From positions 3,272-9,662 of the forward strand of contig DGHL01000036.1 in the NCBI GenBank assembly GCA_002392645.1: a DNA stretch of 6,391 nt. Reading direction: 5' to 3'. The notes under the pieces are model-generated. The model had not been told where the DNA came from. It did no database searches and saw only the letters and a list, made by a program, of their open reading frames with translations. This document shows positions 5,938 to 6,391 of the stretch, piece by piece (within the stretch, counting starts at the first letter, position 1; each line of letters starts with the position of its first letter). Source of the stretch: Prevotellaceae bacterium UBA3849. Lineage in GTDB: Bacteria; Bacteroidota; Bacteroidia; Bacteroidales; Bacteroidaceae. Both the position numbers and the translations under genes were made by a program.

Positions 5938-6391
5938 ATGCAAATCAACCTGACAGAAAAACTGAAACGATACTTCGGCTTCGACTCATTCAGAGGACAA
6001 CAGGAGGAAATCATCAGGCACCTGCTTGATGGCAACGATTGTTTTGTGCTTATGCCTACGGGAGGTGGCAAGTCGCTGTGCTACCAGTTGCCTTCACTGC
6101 TGATGGAAGGCACGGCTATCGTAATATCTCCACTCATCGCACTGATGAAAAACCAGGTGGATGCGATAAACGGTATCAGCGAGCACGACGGATTGGCCCA
6201 TTGCCTTAACTCGTCAATGAACAAGGCGGCAATAGAACAAGTGAAGACTGACGTGCTTAACGGTACTACGAAGCTGCTTTACCTCGCACCGGAATCACTT
6301 ACGAAAGAGGAAAACGTAAACTTCCTGCGTAACGTGAACATTTCATTCTATGCCATAGACGAGGCACACTGTATATCGGAATGGGGACATG
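5938..6391 (+). CDS. recQ: RecQ-family ATP-dependent DNA helicase, 3' end missing
   Basis: RecQ helicases unwind DNA 3' to 5' in recombination and replication-fork repair. The frame opens at ATG 5938 and stays open to the right edge (151 full codons), so the gene is cut by the window. Visible motifs in order are motif 0, YFGFDSFRGQQEEII (residues 12-26, with the adenine-sensing glutamine); motif I, MPTGGGKSLCYQLP (39-52, Walker A lysine K45); motif Ia, VISPLIALMKNQV (62-74); LYLAPES (114-120); and the DEAH box running into CISEWGH (141-151). The helicase C half, zinc-binding, winged-helix and HRDC regions would lie beyond the edge. It starts 41 bases after clpX with no terminator between, so co-transcription with clpPX is plausible. 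Bacteroidota often encode several RecQ paralogues, so the symbol names the family. Confidence 0.93.
   Translation, partial: MQINLTEKLKRYFGFDSFRGQQEEIIRHLLDGNDCFVLMPTGGGKSLCYQLPSLLMEGTAIVISPLIALMKNQVDAINGISEHDGLAHCLNSSMNKAAIEQVKTDVLNGTTKLLYLAPESLTKEENVNFLRNVNISFYAIDEAHCISEWGH

Overview
The window looks like a chromosomal segment of a Bacteroidota organism, most likely a Prevotella-like gut or rumen species. Three things point there. The encoded Era, Der, ClpP, ClpX and RecQ sequences have a Bacteroidota character. A textbook Bacteroidota promoter (TTTG, 20 bases, TAnnTTTG) precedes clpP. A secreted family 11 xylanase carries the short dockerin-like tail that is common in Prevotella polysaccharidases. 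All genes are on the + strand. The species assignment is inferred from the proteins and was not searched.

Layout: the 3' part of era (GTPase for 16S rRNA/30S maturation) runs in from the left edge. About 700 bases then separate it from der (double-GTPase 50S assembly factor). That space is filled almost exactly by a small cassette: a DUF559/Vsr-like nuclease gene bounded by 41-bp near-perfect inverted repeats, each with a GC-rich hairpin and a G-quadruplex-forming run. The right side of the cassette contains a 117-bp tandem duplication that carries the last codons of the nuclease gene plus the repeat, so a decayed second gene end is visible. The cassette starts within about 10 bases of the era stop codon and ends 11 bases before the der start codon.

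After der, with only 13 bases between, comes a secreted GH11 endo-1,4-beta-xylanase with two C-terminal dockerin-like calcium-binding repeats. A 156-base gap with the clpP promoter follows. Next come clpP and clpX, 8 bases apart and clearly co-transcribed, encoding the peptidase and unfoldase of the ClpXP protease. After 41 bases recQ (RecQ-family DNA helicase) begins and runs off the right edge just after its DEAH box.

The housekeeping genes (ribosome assembly GTPases, proteolysis, DNA repair) are ordinary. The unusual material is the nuclease/inverted-repeat cassette between era and der, which resembles a repeat-associated mobile unit, and the xylanase placed at the junction of two otherwise conserved housekeeping clusters.
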